Shown in pieces: positions 32,546 through 43,140 of a stretch of DNA of 64,000 bases. The DNA is from Daphnia carinata. Lineage: Eukaryota; Arthropoda; Branchiopoda; Diplostraca; Daphniidae. The first letter of the stretch is position 1. Each line of letters begins with the position of its first letter. The DNA is taken from the NCBI RefSeq assembly GCF_022539665.2, contig NC_081337.1:860239-924238 (forward strand). The letters run 5' to 3'. A program made the position numbers and the translations under genes. The notes under the pieces were generated by a model. That model searched no databases. It was not told the DNA's origin and worked only from the letters and a program-made list of their open reading frames with translations.

Positions 32546-32852
32546 TGAAGGGAAATAATCAGCCCGTGTCTGATTTTTACCTTTGAATAAATTGAAGAAG
32601 TTGTAGATTAAACACGGGAGGCACTGGAGAACTTGTTGTTAGCTGTAGGAGATGTATTTCGCGACTGACTGCCCCTTGCCCTCTCTTCCGAGACGGCCAA
32701 TAGGCCTAGGGCGGGGCTTACATACAAGAAAATGTACAATGGTGGCCCTCTATCGAGGGCCACCCAATTCAAAAGCGCTAAAACGGCTGGGCAGCCTCGT
32801 GCGGCGTCCAGACCGCGTCGTCTGCTGTTGGGGATCTAATATATTCCCAACA
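32546..32852 (-). repeat. Element 1, 5' LTR
   Basis: 307 bp; sense strand starts TGTTGGGAATATATTAGATC and ends CCCTTCA. Contains the hairpin at 32741-32764. The element promoter should lie here, facing left. Confidence 0.95.
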
Positions 32853-32983
32853 CCAAGCTTCCGCCTATAATGACTTCAAAGGGAAGCCGAAACGTTTGGT
32901 GATGAAACAAACCAACTAGCCTTTTAATCGAAATGAAGATGCTGGCTCATTTGTTTTTAGTAAAACAATAGATTAAACACCAC

Positions 32984-33057
32984 GGCCTGTTAGCTCAGTT
33001 GGTTAGAGCGCCGTGCTAATAACGCGGAGGTCATGAGTTCGATCCTCTTACGGGCCA
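32984..33057 (+). tRNA. tRNA-Ile (AAU), unit 24
   Basis: CAGTTGG with GTAACAA. Intact and isolated between two retrotransposons. Confidence 0.94.
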
Positions 33058-33351
33058 GTAACAATACTATCAACGTCGTGATTTTTCGGACTGCAACGTT
33101 TAAAGCGCGTTTCAAAGCGGATGTTTTGCTGACGGTCAATGTTTCAAACTCGAAGTTTTGCATTGCTTGAACTACCGATCATTTTTATTCAACGGCAATG
33201 TTGTAGTAGATGTAGCCGAGTGGTTTCAACGTCAACGTTTAACGCCCGTTTCATTCCGGCGATTTTGCTGACATCAATGTTTCACATTCGAGATTTTTGC
33301 ATTTGTTGACGCTTTCGTAAGCCATTCTTCAAATTTGTGACATGCGAAGCA

Positions 33352-33433
33352 GCAGATGTGGCCGAGTGGTTAAGGCGACTGACTCGGAATCAGTTTCCAT
33401 TTGGGAGCGTTGGTTTGAATCCTACCATCTGCG
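33352..33433 (+). tRNA. Serine-type tRNA, anticodon CGG, unit 24
   Basis: Same sequence as unit 1; the last copy with CGG. Confidence 0.75.
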
Positions 33434-33757
33434 AAGAACTTGCACAAGTAAAGTCGACAAGGTTATAAGATTGCGTTGGCGTTAGATTTCACCATCTTAC
33501 GTTAACGTGTATGTGATCTGTGAATCGGTTGAGCATTGCGGAATGTGTTACGTGTTCCTCTGACAAGGAATTTGTAACCATTCTGGGCACGTCGTTGAAG
33601 TGAAATCCTGTGAGAAAACTGTAGAACCAAGCTTGCGCCTATAATGACTTCAAAGGGAAGCCGAAACGTTTGGTGATGAAACAAACCAACTAGCCTTTTA
33701 ATCGAAATGAAGATGCTGGCTCATTTGTTTTTAGTAAAACAATAGATTAAACACCAC

Positions 33758-33794
33758 GGCCTGTTAGCTCAGTTGGTTAGAGCGCCGTGCTAAT
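33758..33794 (+). pseudogene. tRNA-Ile unit 25, 5' half, split by element 2
   Basis: Runs from the first acceptor base into the anticodon loop (GTGCTAAT), where the BEL element starts. The 3' half resumes at 43347. CTAAT is duplicated on the other side. Confidence 0.95.
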
Positions 33795-34103
33795 TGTTGG
33801 GAATATATTAGATTCCCAACAGCAGACGACGCGGTCTGGACGCCGCACGAGGCTGCCCAGCCGTTTTAACGCATTTGAATTGGGTGGTCCTCGATAGAGG
33901 GCCACCATTGTACATTTTCTTGTATGTAAGCCCCGCCCTAGGCCTATTGGCCGTCTCGCAAGAGAGGGCAAGGGGCATTCAGTCGCGAAATACATCTCCT
34001 ACAGTTAACAACAAGATCTCTAGTGCCTCCCGTGTGTTTCAATTCTTCAACTTCAATTTATTCAAAGGTAAAAGTCAGAGCACGGGCTGACTTATTCCCT
34101 TCA
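33795..34103 (+). repeat. Element 2, 5' LTR
   Basis: 309 bp, TGTTGGG..CCCTTCA. Contains the hairpin GGTGGTCCTC-GATA-GAGGGCCACC (33883-33906), in which the substitution relative to element 1 gives a U-G pair in RNA. CCCCGCCC lies near 33933. Confidence 0.96.
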
Positions 34104-34114
34104 TGGTCCTTCGA
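34104..34114 (+). other. Primer-binding site, element 2 (tRNA-Tyr-like)
   Basis: TGGTCCTTCGA starts at the first base after the LTR. Eleven bases match the complement of the TCGAAGGA-CCA end recalled for tRNA-Tyr. Confidence 0.65.
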
Positions 34115-34219
34115 ACCTTTAATTCTTAATTTAAGTTAACTTTCTTACTTTAAGCTAATTTACTTGTTGTGTTCTGTGGGGGAGTTTTTCTGAGCTCACC
34201 CCTTTTCGTCCCTAGAGAC

Positions 34220-34447
34220 CACGTGGGAACTTTTCCCTTTTGAACACGTGTTACCCTAAGCGTGTGAAACCTTTTTTTGCTGTTTCACCACGCGATTAGT
34301 TAAGACTCGTGAATTTTTTTTCCTTTTTTTGCCTTTTACCACTCGTTGAGCCACCGTGTGAAACTTTTTTCTTTTTTCACCACGTGTGGAGTGTGTAGGC
34401 ACCCTTTTTTTTCCCTTTTGCCTTTCAACTGTTAGGGCAAACACGTG
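34220..34447. promoter_or_regulatory. Four CACGTG E-boxes in element 2 leader
   Basis: At 34220, 34245, 34381 and 34442. The number and rough order match element 1, while the surrounding leader has many small length changes. Confidence 0.5.
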
Positions 34448-34849
34448 GTCGGCGGCCATTAATTTGGTCGTCCTCTTTTCAGATTTTGAATTTTTTGGTA
34501 AATTTTTTTTTCTCCTTCTCCCTTTGAGAAACATTTACTTTTTTTCCTTTTTATCTCCCTTTCCATTTACTTCAAGTAAGGTTAGGGTTGAGTAGGGAAA
34601 ATTTTTTTTTCTTTTCTTTCTCTTCTTCTTTTTTTTCCCTTTGGCAATTCCGGTCGCGTTGTCGGCGGCCATTGATGACTCCACCTCCAAAATTTTTTTT
34701 TCTTTCAAATTTTTCTTTTTCAAATACACTGCTTCGCTTTGCTGCATTTAGCAGCCAATTTCGTTGCTTCACATTTAGGGGGCCAAAATTTTCCTTTTTT
34801 ACCCTTTTTTTTTTGGAATACCCTCCTTTTGGAGGATATTTATATCCTC

Positions 34850-34878
34850 CACTACTACTCTTTTCTTCTCCGCTTTAG
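34850..34878 (+). promoter_or_regulatory. Predicted 3' splice site for the upstream ORF (element 2)
   Basis: Pyrimidine-rich CTACTACTCTTTTCTTCTCC followed by GCTTTAG, ending at 34878, the base before the open frame. Identical to element 1. Confidence 0.45.
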
Positions 34879-35883
34879 CGGAGCACCTATAAGGTCTCCA
34901 ACACCACTTCAAAAATTCGAGACGCAGAGAAGATAAAAAGGGCCAAGAGGAGGGCCGAGGGTTGGGAGAGGCCGTGGACGGGTCCACAACAGCCGCGGCA
35001 ATTTAGGAACACCCCGGAAGGAAGGCGGCAAATTAGTCTCTTCAACCGCCTTGCAGCAGCTGCACCTGAAACTGAACAAGCTGCCTCACCGCTGTACTCC
35101 ATACTCCCGATAGCCATCCGTCACTTGCCCTTAGCGGCAATTAAGGAAGCGCTCGAGCCGAAGTATTGCGGAGACATCAGGTACCGCCCAGTCAACCAGG
35201 TAGTGGAGAGAGAAGAGGAGGGAGCCATTGCTTTACCAACTCCAACTGAGTTGAGTAAACCACTAACATTTACCCCAAGAGCACGTGGTCGTGGTTGGCA
35301 TTTCCCTAGCACTAACAAGAGTGAGGAGCCCCAGGTCGGAGCAGGAGCTGTTCAGCAAATCCCTCCAACAGTTAGCCAGTGTGAATTGCCCCAGATTACA
35401 GCACGTGTAGCACGCGGACGTGGTTGGCGACTCCTCTCCACATCTACTACCAAGAGCGAGGAGCCCCAAGTCGGAGCAACAGCCGCAAGTGGAGCTGATC
35501 TACCAATCTCTCCAGTCGAAAGTGTACCTGAGCAGCCCAAAATCAAAATTGGTAGTGCACGCGGTCGTGGGGGACAAATTTTCAACGCTTCCAACCACCT
35601 CGAGCCATTTGATCAGCTGTTACCCACCCCAGGCGGGGGGCGTAGCAACGCATTGCTGACTAAACTTACACCATTCAAATCAGGGCCAGGTAGCACGCGT
35701 GGACGCGGTCGGCTATTACCCAGAGAAAACCCTCTGGACGCTCCTGTTCAAGATCCAACCCCAGTGTTGGCACCAGCAAGGGTAGTAGAAGGCGCAGCTG
35801 GAGGAGAAGGAGAAGAAGACGAAGACATCCTGCAGATTAATGCCGATCCAAGGGATCTTACTGATCTTTATAAAAAGTTGTAA
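34879..35883 (+). CDS. Extra ORF upstream of gag in element 2 (about 334 codons, four RG modules)
   Basis: Unrecognised protein, intact here. It opens right after the splice-acceptor-like TAG, has no ATG in frame, and ends with TAA at 35883. After a basic start (KIKRAKRRAEGWERPW) come FNRLAAAAPE, ILPIAIRHLPLAAIKEALE and YCGDIRYRPVNQ, shared with element 1. Then come four RG modules: RARGRGWHFPSTNKSEEPQV, RVARGRGWRLLS followed by KSEEPQVGA, SARGRGGQIFNAS and STRGRGRLLP. The tail is acidic, with EDILQINADPRDLTDLYKKL. Length differences from element 1 are whole modules and keep the frame, which supports coding. Translation probably needs splicing to an upstream ATG or a non-ATG start. RNA binding is plausible but unproven. 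Confidence 0.68.
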   Translation, partial: RSTYKVSNTTSKIRDAEKIKRAKRRAEGWERPWTGPQQPRQFRNTPEGRRQISLFNRLAAAAPETEQAASPLYSILPIAIRHLPLAAIKEALEPKYCGDIRYRPVNQVVEREEEGAIALPTPTELSKPLTFTPRARGRGWHFPSTNKSEEPQVGAGAVQQIPPTVSQCELPQITARVARGRGWRLLSTSTTKSEEPQVGATAASGADLPISPVESVPEQPKIKIGSARGRGGQIFNASNHLEPFDQLLPTPGGGRSNALLTKLTPFKSGPGSTRGRGRLLPRENPLDAPVQDPTPVLAPARVVEGAAGGEGEEDEDILQINADPRDLTDLYKKL

Positions 35884-35896
35884 TTCCCCATGTTAC

Positions 35897-35902
35897 AATA
35901 AA
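35897..35902 (+). terminator. AATAAA just 3' of the upstream ORF (element 2)
   Basis: Fourteen bases after the stop; the surrounding cccatgttacaataaaataa is conserved in element 1. May end a short transcript. Confidence 0.45.
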
Positions 35903-36065
35903 ATAATTGATCACTAACCCCTTTTTTCACTTACTTTAAGCAGGAGGAAACGGTTCAACCGTACTCCACAAAAGAAAAAACTTTCTTACATTTTTTCTTG
36001 GAGTTGGGCTCAAAACCTAAACTCCCACTAACTAATTTCTTTTCTTTTCTTTCCTTTAGAAAACT

Positions 36066-36483
36066 AGCGCCATCTAGCGCTCAAAATCACAAACTTTAAA
36101 TTTTTCTATTTCAAAAAAGTTATTTCTTTTCAGAACTGCAAGCTTACGCCATCTAGCGGTCGTAAGCAAACTAAAAATTCAAAAAATTTCAAAATTAATT
36201 TCCTTTTTCTTAAAAACTGAACGCTTGAGCCATCTAGCGGTCAAATTAAGAAACTTCTCTCCAAAAATTCTAAAATTCAAAATTGTTTTTCCTTTTTCTC
36301 AAAAACTAAAGGCCCGCTCTATCTAGCGGTCAAACTAAGAGACTTTTCTGTTACTTTCAATTTTTTGATTTTCGTTCAGAAACTGGAGGCCCGCTCCATC
36401 TAACGGTCAGAAAAACAGACTTCTCTATTATTTTCATTTTTCTCGATTTTGTTCAGAAACTGAACACAGGCTCCATCTGGCGG
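36066..36483 (-). promoter_or_regulatory. Array of six CTCF-like motifs in element 2 leader
   Basis: Fifteen-base sites, read on the minus strand, at 36066-36080, 36145-36159, 36226-36240, 36315-36329, 36392-36406 and 36469-36483, spaced 77-89 bp. Examples on plus: AGCGCCATCTAGCGC, TACGCCATCTAGCGG, TGAGCCATCTAGCGG, CGCTCCATCTAACGG. A decayed seventh (cagcctaacggcc) is near 36541. The core ATCTAGCGG stays recognisable while the linkers drift. With the element 1 array (plus strand) the motifs point toward each other across the two 5' LTRs. Confidence 0.6.
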
Positions 36484-36992
36484 TTAAAAACCAAAGGATG
36501 GTAAAATTTTTCTATTTCTTCGAAAAACCAAAAGCTTATGCAGCCTAACGGCCAAATAAGCAACCTTATTTTCCAAGTCATCAGAAATAAGTCCTTTCCC
36601 ATTCCTACCCATTGAGCATCGTGCTAGCAACTAAACAAATCTTGACATTTTATTATTTTTACTGACAACAAGGTCGGTTTTTTCGCTCAATAGTTACCGA
36701 AAGCTAACTAAGAGCAACAAATTTAAGTTTCCACTTTTCAAAAAATTGTCTGACATAGCAAGGAGGAGAAGCCTCAAGCAGTGGAGTTTAAAAAATACGC
36801 CCACTGATTGGAGCACTGCGTCAGCGCTGCTCCCTTTCCATTCACTCACAATTTAGTGGAAGCACTAAAAGTAAAACTTTTTTTCCAAGTTTTTCTTTTT
36901 CTTTTTTTTCACTCCTTCAAGGGAAATCCAGGAGTGAATCCCGCTGAGGATTGCAAAGAAGAATCAACTTTCCAATTCCAGCAAAACAAAAA

Positions 36993-39900
36993 ATGTCACG
37001 ATCGGTTGCAGCAACACGAGCGGGCCTGAAAGGCCACCTTACGAGGACAATGGAGAAGATCAAGGGATACAAGGATCTCACGATGACGGCGGAACTGGAT
37101 AACGACATTGCCACGGATACAGAACTCCTGAAGCAACGTTACCAGAAATTTATCAAAGCAAGTGACCAAGTACGCTGGGCCTTGCAAACTACGAACGCCA
37201 CAGAGGAGCAAATCGAGCAAGATTACTCCACAGTAGCAGAAGTAGAAGAAGAAATGAGCAGTATACTCGCCTTCGTTAAAAACAAGCGAGACGAGTATAA
37301 AAGACAACAAGACTTGGAATTTCAAGAGCTGCAGAGAAAAGAACAGCGCCAAATTGAGGAGGACAGAAACAGATTGCTCCAAGACCTGCTTACTCAACAG
37401 CAGCAGCTCTTCGCAACCCAAACCCTCCAACAACAACAAGCCTACGCCGTTCAAATACAACAACTCATGGCGCAAAACCAGGCACCAGTTCAAGCAGCAG
37501 CAGCAGCTCCAGTTCAACAAGCAACACGTCTTCCCCAAAGACAAATCAAGCATTTTAAAGGAGATATTCTTGAGTGGACGTCATTCTGGGAGAGCTTTAA
37601 TGCCTCCATTCACTCGTCTACAATGTCGGATGTTCAAAAATTCGACTACTTAAAAGAATATTTAAAAGGGGAAGCGTACTTGTGCGTGGAAAATCTGGAA
37701 CTCACTGCAGCAAACTACAACATTGCCATAGCAGAGCTAAAAAGAGTCTACGTAAAGCCAAAGGCTCTCATTCAAACCCATTTATGCAAATTTGACAACC
37801 TAGCTTCTGTTAAAACAATGGCAGATGTATCGGCGCTGAGAAAATTGCAGCTCACAGTCCAGTCGCATATTAACGCCTTGGAAACCCTCGGGGTTCGAAA
37901 AGAATCATTTGGAGGACTCCTTGGCACAAAATTAATGAAATTGCTTCCTGCAGAATTGCAGAAAGAGTGGTCGAGCTCTGAAGAAAACGACATTACCGAC
38001 ATCGCATCCCTACTGAATTTCATCAGGGATGAAGTTGACGCAGCGGAGAGGTACAGCCGATGGAAATCGGAAACCACAAAAACGCCACAGCAGTCAACAT
38101 TGCCAAGTCAAGCGAAACAAATACACGCTGCCACAGCATCACAGCTGGCGATTGGAGCCAGGTCTCAACCAGCTCCACACACCAGAAAAAATTCCAGACA
38201 ATTTGTGCCACCGTCAAACACACCTTTTAGAAGACAGGACAATTTCATCACGCGAGAATGCACAAGACCATGCATTTTTTGCGGGGAGGTTCACTACCCC
38301 ACGGTTTGTCCAGTGAACCTAAGAGAAAAAAAGGCTATCATCGCTAAGCTGAAAAGGTGCGTCAGATGCTTCAGTGCAAACCACGAAACTCTGAACTGCA
38401 CCACAAACTACACTTGCAGACATTGCCAAGCTATCCACCACACAGCTCTCTGCGACAAAAAGCAGACACGTTTTGCGCATCAAACAGTAAATGGCAACAG
38501 CGCCATCACAAATGTTACGGCGTCTGCTGCAAGCGCAAACACCCCAGGCGATCTCGTGGTGAAGACAGCTACAGTAAATGTAGTAGGCCCAAATGGCAAA
38601 CAAACAAGAGCCATTTTATTTATAGACGACGGCAGCCATAGATCTTGGGTCACAAGATCTATATCAAAATTGTTGGATCTTAAAGTGGTAGCAGTGGAAA
38701 ACATCGGTACCAGAGTTTTCAAGCAACGAAAACCAAATCCAGTGGAGAAGACCAATTCAGTCGAGCTGACATTTAGGGGCACTTGGCATGGTGCCCCACT
38801 CGTCAAAATTACAGCACTGGAAACGGACTACATTGGAGACACTGGTCCATATGCCCACACAACATTCGCACGAAAATTGTGGCTGGACAATGAAAAAATG
38901 GCTGACGACAGGTTCGAGACAAACAGCCAGGAAAAAGATGTCGGGATTTTAATCGGAGTCGACCAGATGTTTGAAATCATCCCTAACGAAGCAGCTATCC
39001 AAAGCCCGTGTGGCCTAAGGGCCTACAACACAAAGCTTGAGCGGATGATAGTTGGACCTTCTAAAGAGAAAAATTCGAAAAAAGGAAAGGCGATAATCCA
39101 GCAAATGCTGCAATGTAGTAGCTTTTCAACCCAAACGGTAGCTTCATATGCAGCCGGCTGCCTTGATTCAAACTACACCTTTACAACCCTTCCCGAAGAA
39201 AAGGAGAAATTGCCGGATGGGAAGGAGACAAAAGAATCCTCATCTCCCCACCCGGAGTCTATGGACGAAATCTCCATAGAAAACTCCATTATTAAAAAAG
39301 AAAAAAAGAAGATTGTAAAAGAAGAATTAAAGCGGCAGACGGACTTTGATCTATCCTTGTTTTGGAAGCTAGAACACTTTGCCATTTTAGACGATTGTGA
39401 TGCAGTGGAGCCAGACGATCCTCTAGGCTCCTTTGGAGACAAAATCACCCGTCAAGAAGATGGGCGATACTGCACCCCAATCCCATGGAAAACGGATAAG
39501 TGGAGGTTGGAGAAAAATTTCCTGATGGCTAAAGGAAGACTGGAGAGTCTTTTAAACAGACTCAAGAAAACGCCAGCGCTTCTATCTGCTTACCACCAGG
39601 AGATCGAGCAACTCAGAGTCGAAAACTTCGTAGAAAAGGCAGACCTAAACTACGATGGACTCCACACTTATCTGCCACATCATCCTGTCATCCGACAGGA
39701 TAAAACAACCACGAAAATCCGACCGGTCTTTGATGGAGCGGCTAAGTCCAAATTTGGACCAAGCCTCAACGACGTCCTAGAAACCGGTCCGAACCTGAAT
39801 CCTGACCTGCTAGCCGTTCTAATGCGATTCCGATTAAATCGGATCGCATGGATAGCAGATATTGAAAAAGCTTTTTTAAACATCGCCCTGCATCCTGAAG

Positions 39901-42900
39901 ACTCAGAAGCAGTACGATTCCTGTGGGTAACGGAGCCAGAAACATCTGGCTCCCCTTTAGTCGGTTACAAATGGAAGCGAGTTCCATTTGGACTCAGCTC
40001 CAGCCCATTCTTGCTTAGAGTTACGCTCAACAAGCATTTGGATGGAATGGAGCCGCTGTACTCCACTACAGTCAAGCAACTAAAAGAACAAATTTACGTC
40101 GACGACTACCTAGGTGGCGCCGACAGCATACCCACAGCAAAAAACAGGATTCAGGAAACATAGGCCAACTTTTAGGAGGCCAAACTCAATATGCGAAGCT
40201 GGGTGACAAACGACAAAACACTTCGCAAATTTCTCAGTGGGAAGGGGCTCATCAACCCCATTGTTAAAATCTTCACTCAGAAACTGGAAGAGGGCCAACC
40301 AAAGGTCCTAGGCATTCGGTGGGACACCGAATCCAACACATTCCAATTCGACCCCGCGCCTATCATTGAAGCCGCTACAGAATTGGGAGACCTTGTCACC
40401 AAAAGAAATATCCTACGGATATCTGCAAGAGTGTTTGATCCCATTGGGTTCTTAGCACCCACTACACTCCTGCTAAAAATCATCTACCAGAAGCTTTGGG
40501 AAGCAGAAATTGACTAGGACGTCGAAGCGCCGCCGGAAATTAGACAAACATGGATAGCTGCTATGACTGGGTTGAACGAGTTCGCCAAATTGAAAATCCC
40601 TCGCTGGATAGGCCACTCGAAAAGGGTCATACAATCAGCAGAAATTCACGTCTTCGGCGATGGCGTCTGAGGCGGCGTATGGAGCCGTTGCTTACGCAAG
40701 GCTCCAAACAAAAAGCAATGAAACCAGCATTCACTTTCTAGCCAGTAAAACGAAAGTGGCACTTCTCCCAAAGAAAAAAATAACCCTACCACGACTGGAG
40801 TTATTAGGCTCGCTTTTAGCCGCACGGCTAGGAGAAAAACTGAAAAATTTTCTCCACATAGAGTCATGGCGAACCATATTCTGGGCGGACTCTTTGGTAG
40901 CACTTGGGTGGATCAGAGGAGATCCTAACAGATGGAAACCATTTGTTAGGAACCAAGTGGAAGCTATCAGGAAGCTGTCTGGAGTAAGTTGGTGGCGGCA
41001 CTGCCCGGGCATACACAATCCTGCGGATCTTGCCTCGCGGGGAGCGCCAGCGTCAGCGCTGGTACACTCGGAGCTATGGTGGAATGGTCCACCATGGCTA
41101 AAGGAAGAAACAGAATGGCCGGATTCAACACCCGATGCAGGAGAGACGAGCATCCACGAGAAGATCGAAGCGGAAGCCAAAGGAAAAACCGTCATCATGT
41201 CGGTGGCTACCGTGGAACCAGCTACCCCAATGGAATGGCAGCTGGAACGAATTCCATCATGGAATCGACTACTTCGACGAACCGCCTGGATGCTTAGGTT
41301 CATCTCCAAGAATCGCCCCATCAACAGAACGCAAATCCAAACTCCAATCAAGATAGGAGACGAAAAGGAAATACTGGTAGACCATCTTACAGTAGAGGAA
41401 CTGACGAAGGCGGAGCTACTTATCTACAGGCAGCTCCAAAAAGAAGCATTTCCAAAAACGTTCCAAGACCTACAAGAGGGAAGGCAACCACACCACAAGG
41501 AGAAAATTGCCAAACTCCGACCCGTGTAGGATGGAAGAGACAAGCTGATCAGAGTAACCGGAAGGGTCGAATTGGCACTAAGAGACAGAGACATCGAACC
41601 TGCCATACTGCTGCCCCCTCACCATCCAGTCGTGAAATTACTCATCGCAGACAGGCACGTCTCACTGAAACACGCCGGAGTGAAATCCACCCTCTCCGAT
41701 TTAAGAGAACGATTTTGGAACATCAAAGGACGTCAGCAGACTAAGTCAGTTTGGCATGCCTGCGTCAAGTGCCAACGGCTAACTTCACCACCATTCACAG
41801 AAGTAGCTGCACCTCTACCGTTGAACCGCTTGAAACAAGCGAAAGCCTTCGAAATCACGGGTGTGGATTTCGCAGGGCCTTTGTATTACAAACACCCAAT
41901 ATCGCGTAAGAAACGCAAGCAAGCGGAGCTTACGACCTCCGTGGATCCACCACAAACGGATGATCCAAGTATGGAGACTCCAGCAGAGCCTCCAGCCATG
42001 GAACACACGGAGGAAAAAGAAAACCTCCAAGCGGACGGGTCAGGCAAGAAGAAAATCAAGCAGCCCAAGAGCTACGCCTGCCTGTTTACCTGCGCGGTAA
42101 CTAGGGCCGTCCACCTGGAATTAATAAAAACCATGTCAGCACGAGACTTCCTACTAGCCTTCCGAAGATTTTCGGCTAGGAGGGGTAACGTGTCTGTCAT
42201 GTATTCGGACAACGCGCAAACATTTAGGTGCGTTTCCAAACACCTGAAAGTCCTAAGATCTGACCCAACGGTCCACGACCTTCTAGCCATGCGTAAAACC
42301 GAGTGGATTTTCTCCGCCAGCCTAGCCCCATAGTGGGGAGGTTTTTGGGAACGCATGGTCAGGACGATTAAAGACCTACTACGGCATTCCAATGGCCGTG
42401 CGTGTCTAGAATACGACGAGTTGGAAGTTAGTTTGATCGAGACAGAAAGTGTAGTGAACGCAAGGCCACTCACTTACGTGGCAGAGGGGAGTGATGATCC
42501 ACTTCCCATCACTCCAAATCAATTTCTGAACAACAGACGATCTAATTGCACTCCGCCGGAGCCAGCAATTAACCTACTGACTCCCGACCCAACCAACGCG
42601 CGGCTCATCGAAATGGATCGTGTACGCAGAGACTACGTCAAGGACACTTGCGAGCGATTCGTGAATGACTACTTGCTACAAGTAGACAATTTCCACTGCA
42701 AGGGAGGGCCTGGACGCAAGATCCGAGTAGGTGAGGTTGTCATCATCCACGATGACAACACAAAACGACTTATGTGGACCGTCGGCGTAGTAAAGGAGCT
42801 GATTTCCAGTCGAGACGGGCTGATTCGATCGGTAACGGTCAAGACCCCTAACGGGAACTTGATTAACCGGGCGATTCAGTCCCTACACCCCCTGGAATTA

Positions 42901-43140
42901 CGCGAGGACCAGCCCGACGACGTTGAAGTACTACCCGCGCCGGAGATGGAGCCGGAAGAAGACACAACTCCAGCCGTGTCAGCCGCCAGCCCGGTCGAAG
43001 AGAGCGAGCCGTGGAGCACGGGCTCTGGTGGGGAGTGTGTTGGGAATATATTAGATTCCCAACAGCAGACGACGCGGTCTGGACGCCGCACGAGGCTGCC
43101 CAGCCGTTTTAACGCATTTGAATTGGGTGGTCCTCGATAG
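36993..43140 (+). pseudogene. gag-pol: Element 2 gag-pol, five TAG stops and one frameshift
   Basis: ATG at 36993, true stop TAG at 43138-43140 inside the LTR. The domain order is as in element 1: capsid, three knuckles (CIFCGEVHYPTVC and following), protease FIDDGS, RT with YVDD (about 40098), RNase H, integrase with GVDFAGP and MYSDNA, and the C-terminal domain. Open pieces: 36993-40163, 40176-40517, 40518 to about 40660, 40660-41529, 41530-42333, 42334-43140. Premature TAG at 40161, 40173, 40515, 41527 and 42331. Compared with element 1 these replace AAG, CAG and three TGG codons. A one-base insertion near 40660 shifts the frame in RNase H. The stop at 42331 falls just before the catalytic Glu region of integrase. 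At the place where element 1 lost a base, this copy keeps the frame. Confidence 0.93.

Larger units (their letters stand above)
23703..32852 (-). mobile_element. BEL/Pao LTR retrotransposon, element 1 (9150 bp)
   Basis: Complete element inserted in the unit-23 tail: 307-bp LTRs at both ends (TG..CA), a perfect 5-bp target duplication CCAAG (23698-23702 and 32853-32857), a primer site, a 2.5-kb leader and a gag-pol region whose stop lies inside the 3' LTR. The two LTRs differ at only about two of 307 positions, so insertion is recent. Sense is minus. Damage seen: one single-base deletion near 25560 that splits gag-pol into two frames. The family matches the element at 33795 and the solo LTR at 4850. 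Confidence 0.96.
32853..33794 (+). repeat. Array segment between the two BEL elements (unit 24 and the start of unit 25)
   Basis: 942 bp of ordinary short-spacer array sequence. Resumes with CCAAGCTTCCGCC, one base different from the array consensus (TTGCGCC), and ends inside the unit-25 tRNA-Ile. Confidence 0.95.
35884..36992 (+). other. Element 2 leader between upstream ORF and gag
   Basis: 1.1 kb without a reading frame; holds the CTCF-like repeat array and T/C-rich tracts. The last ~35 bases before the gag ATG (tccaattccagcaaaac) are conserved with element 1. Confidence 0.8.

Noticed and set aside
40161-42333. Amber suppression encoded by the neighbouring tRNA array
   Set aside because: The array anticodons are AAU, CGG, CGA and AGA; none reads TAG, and a frameshift is also present.
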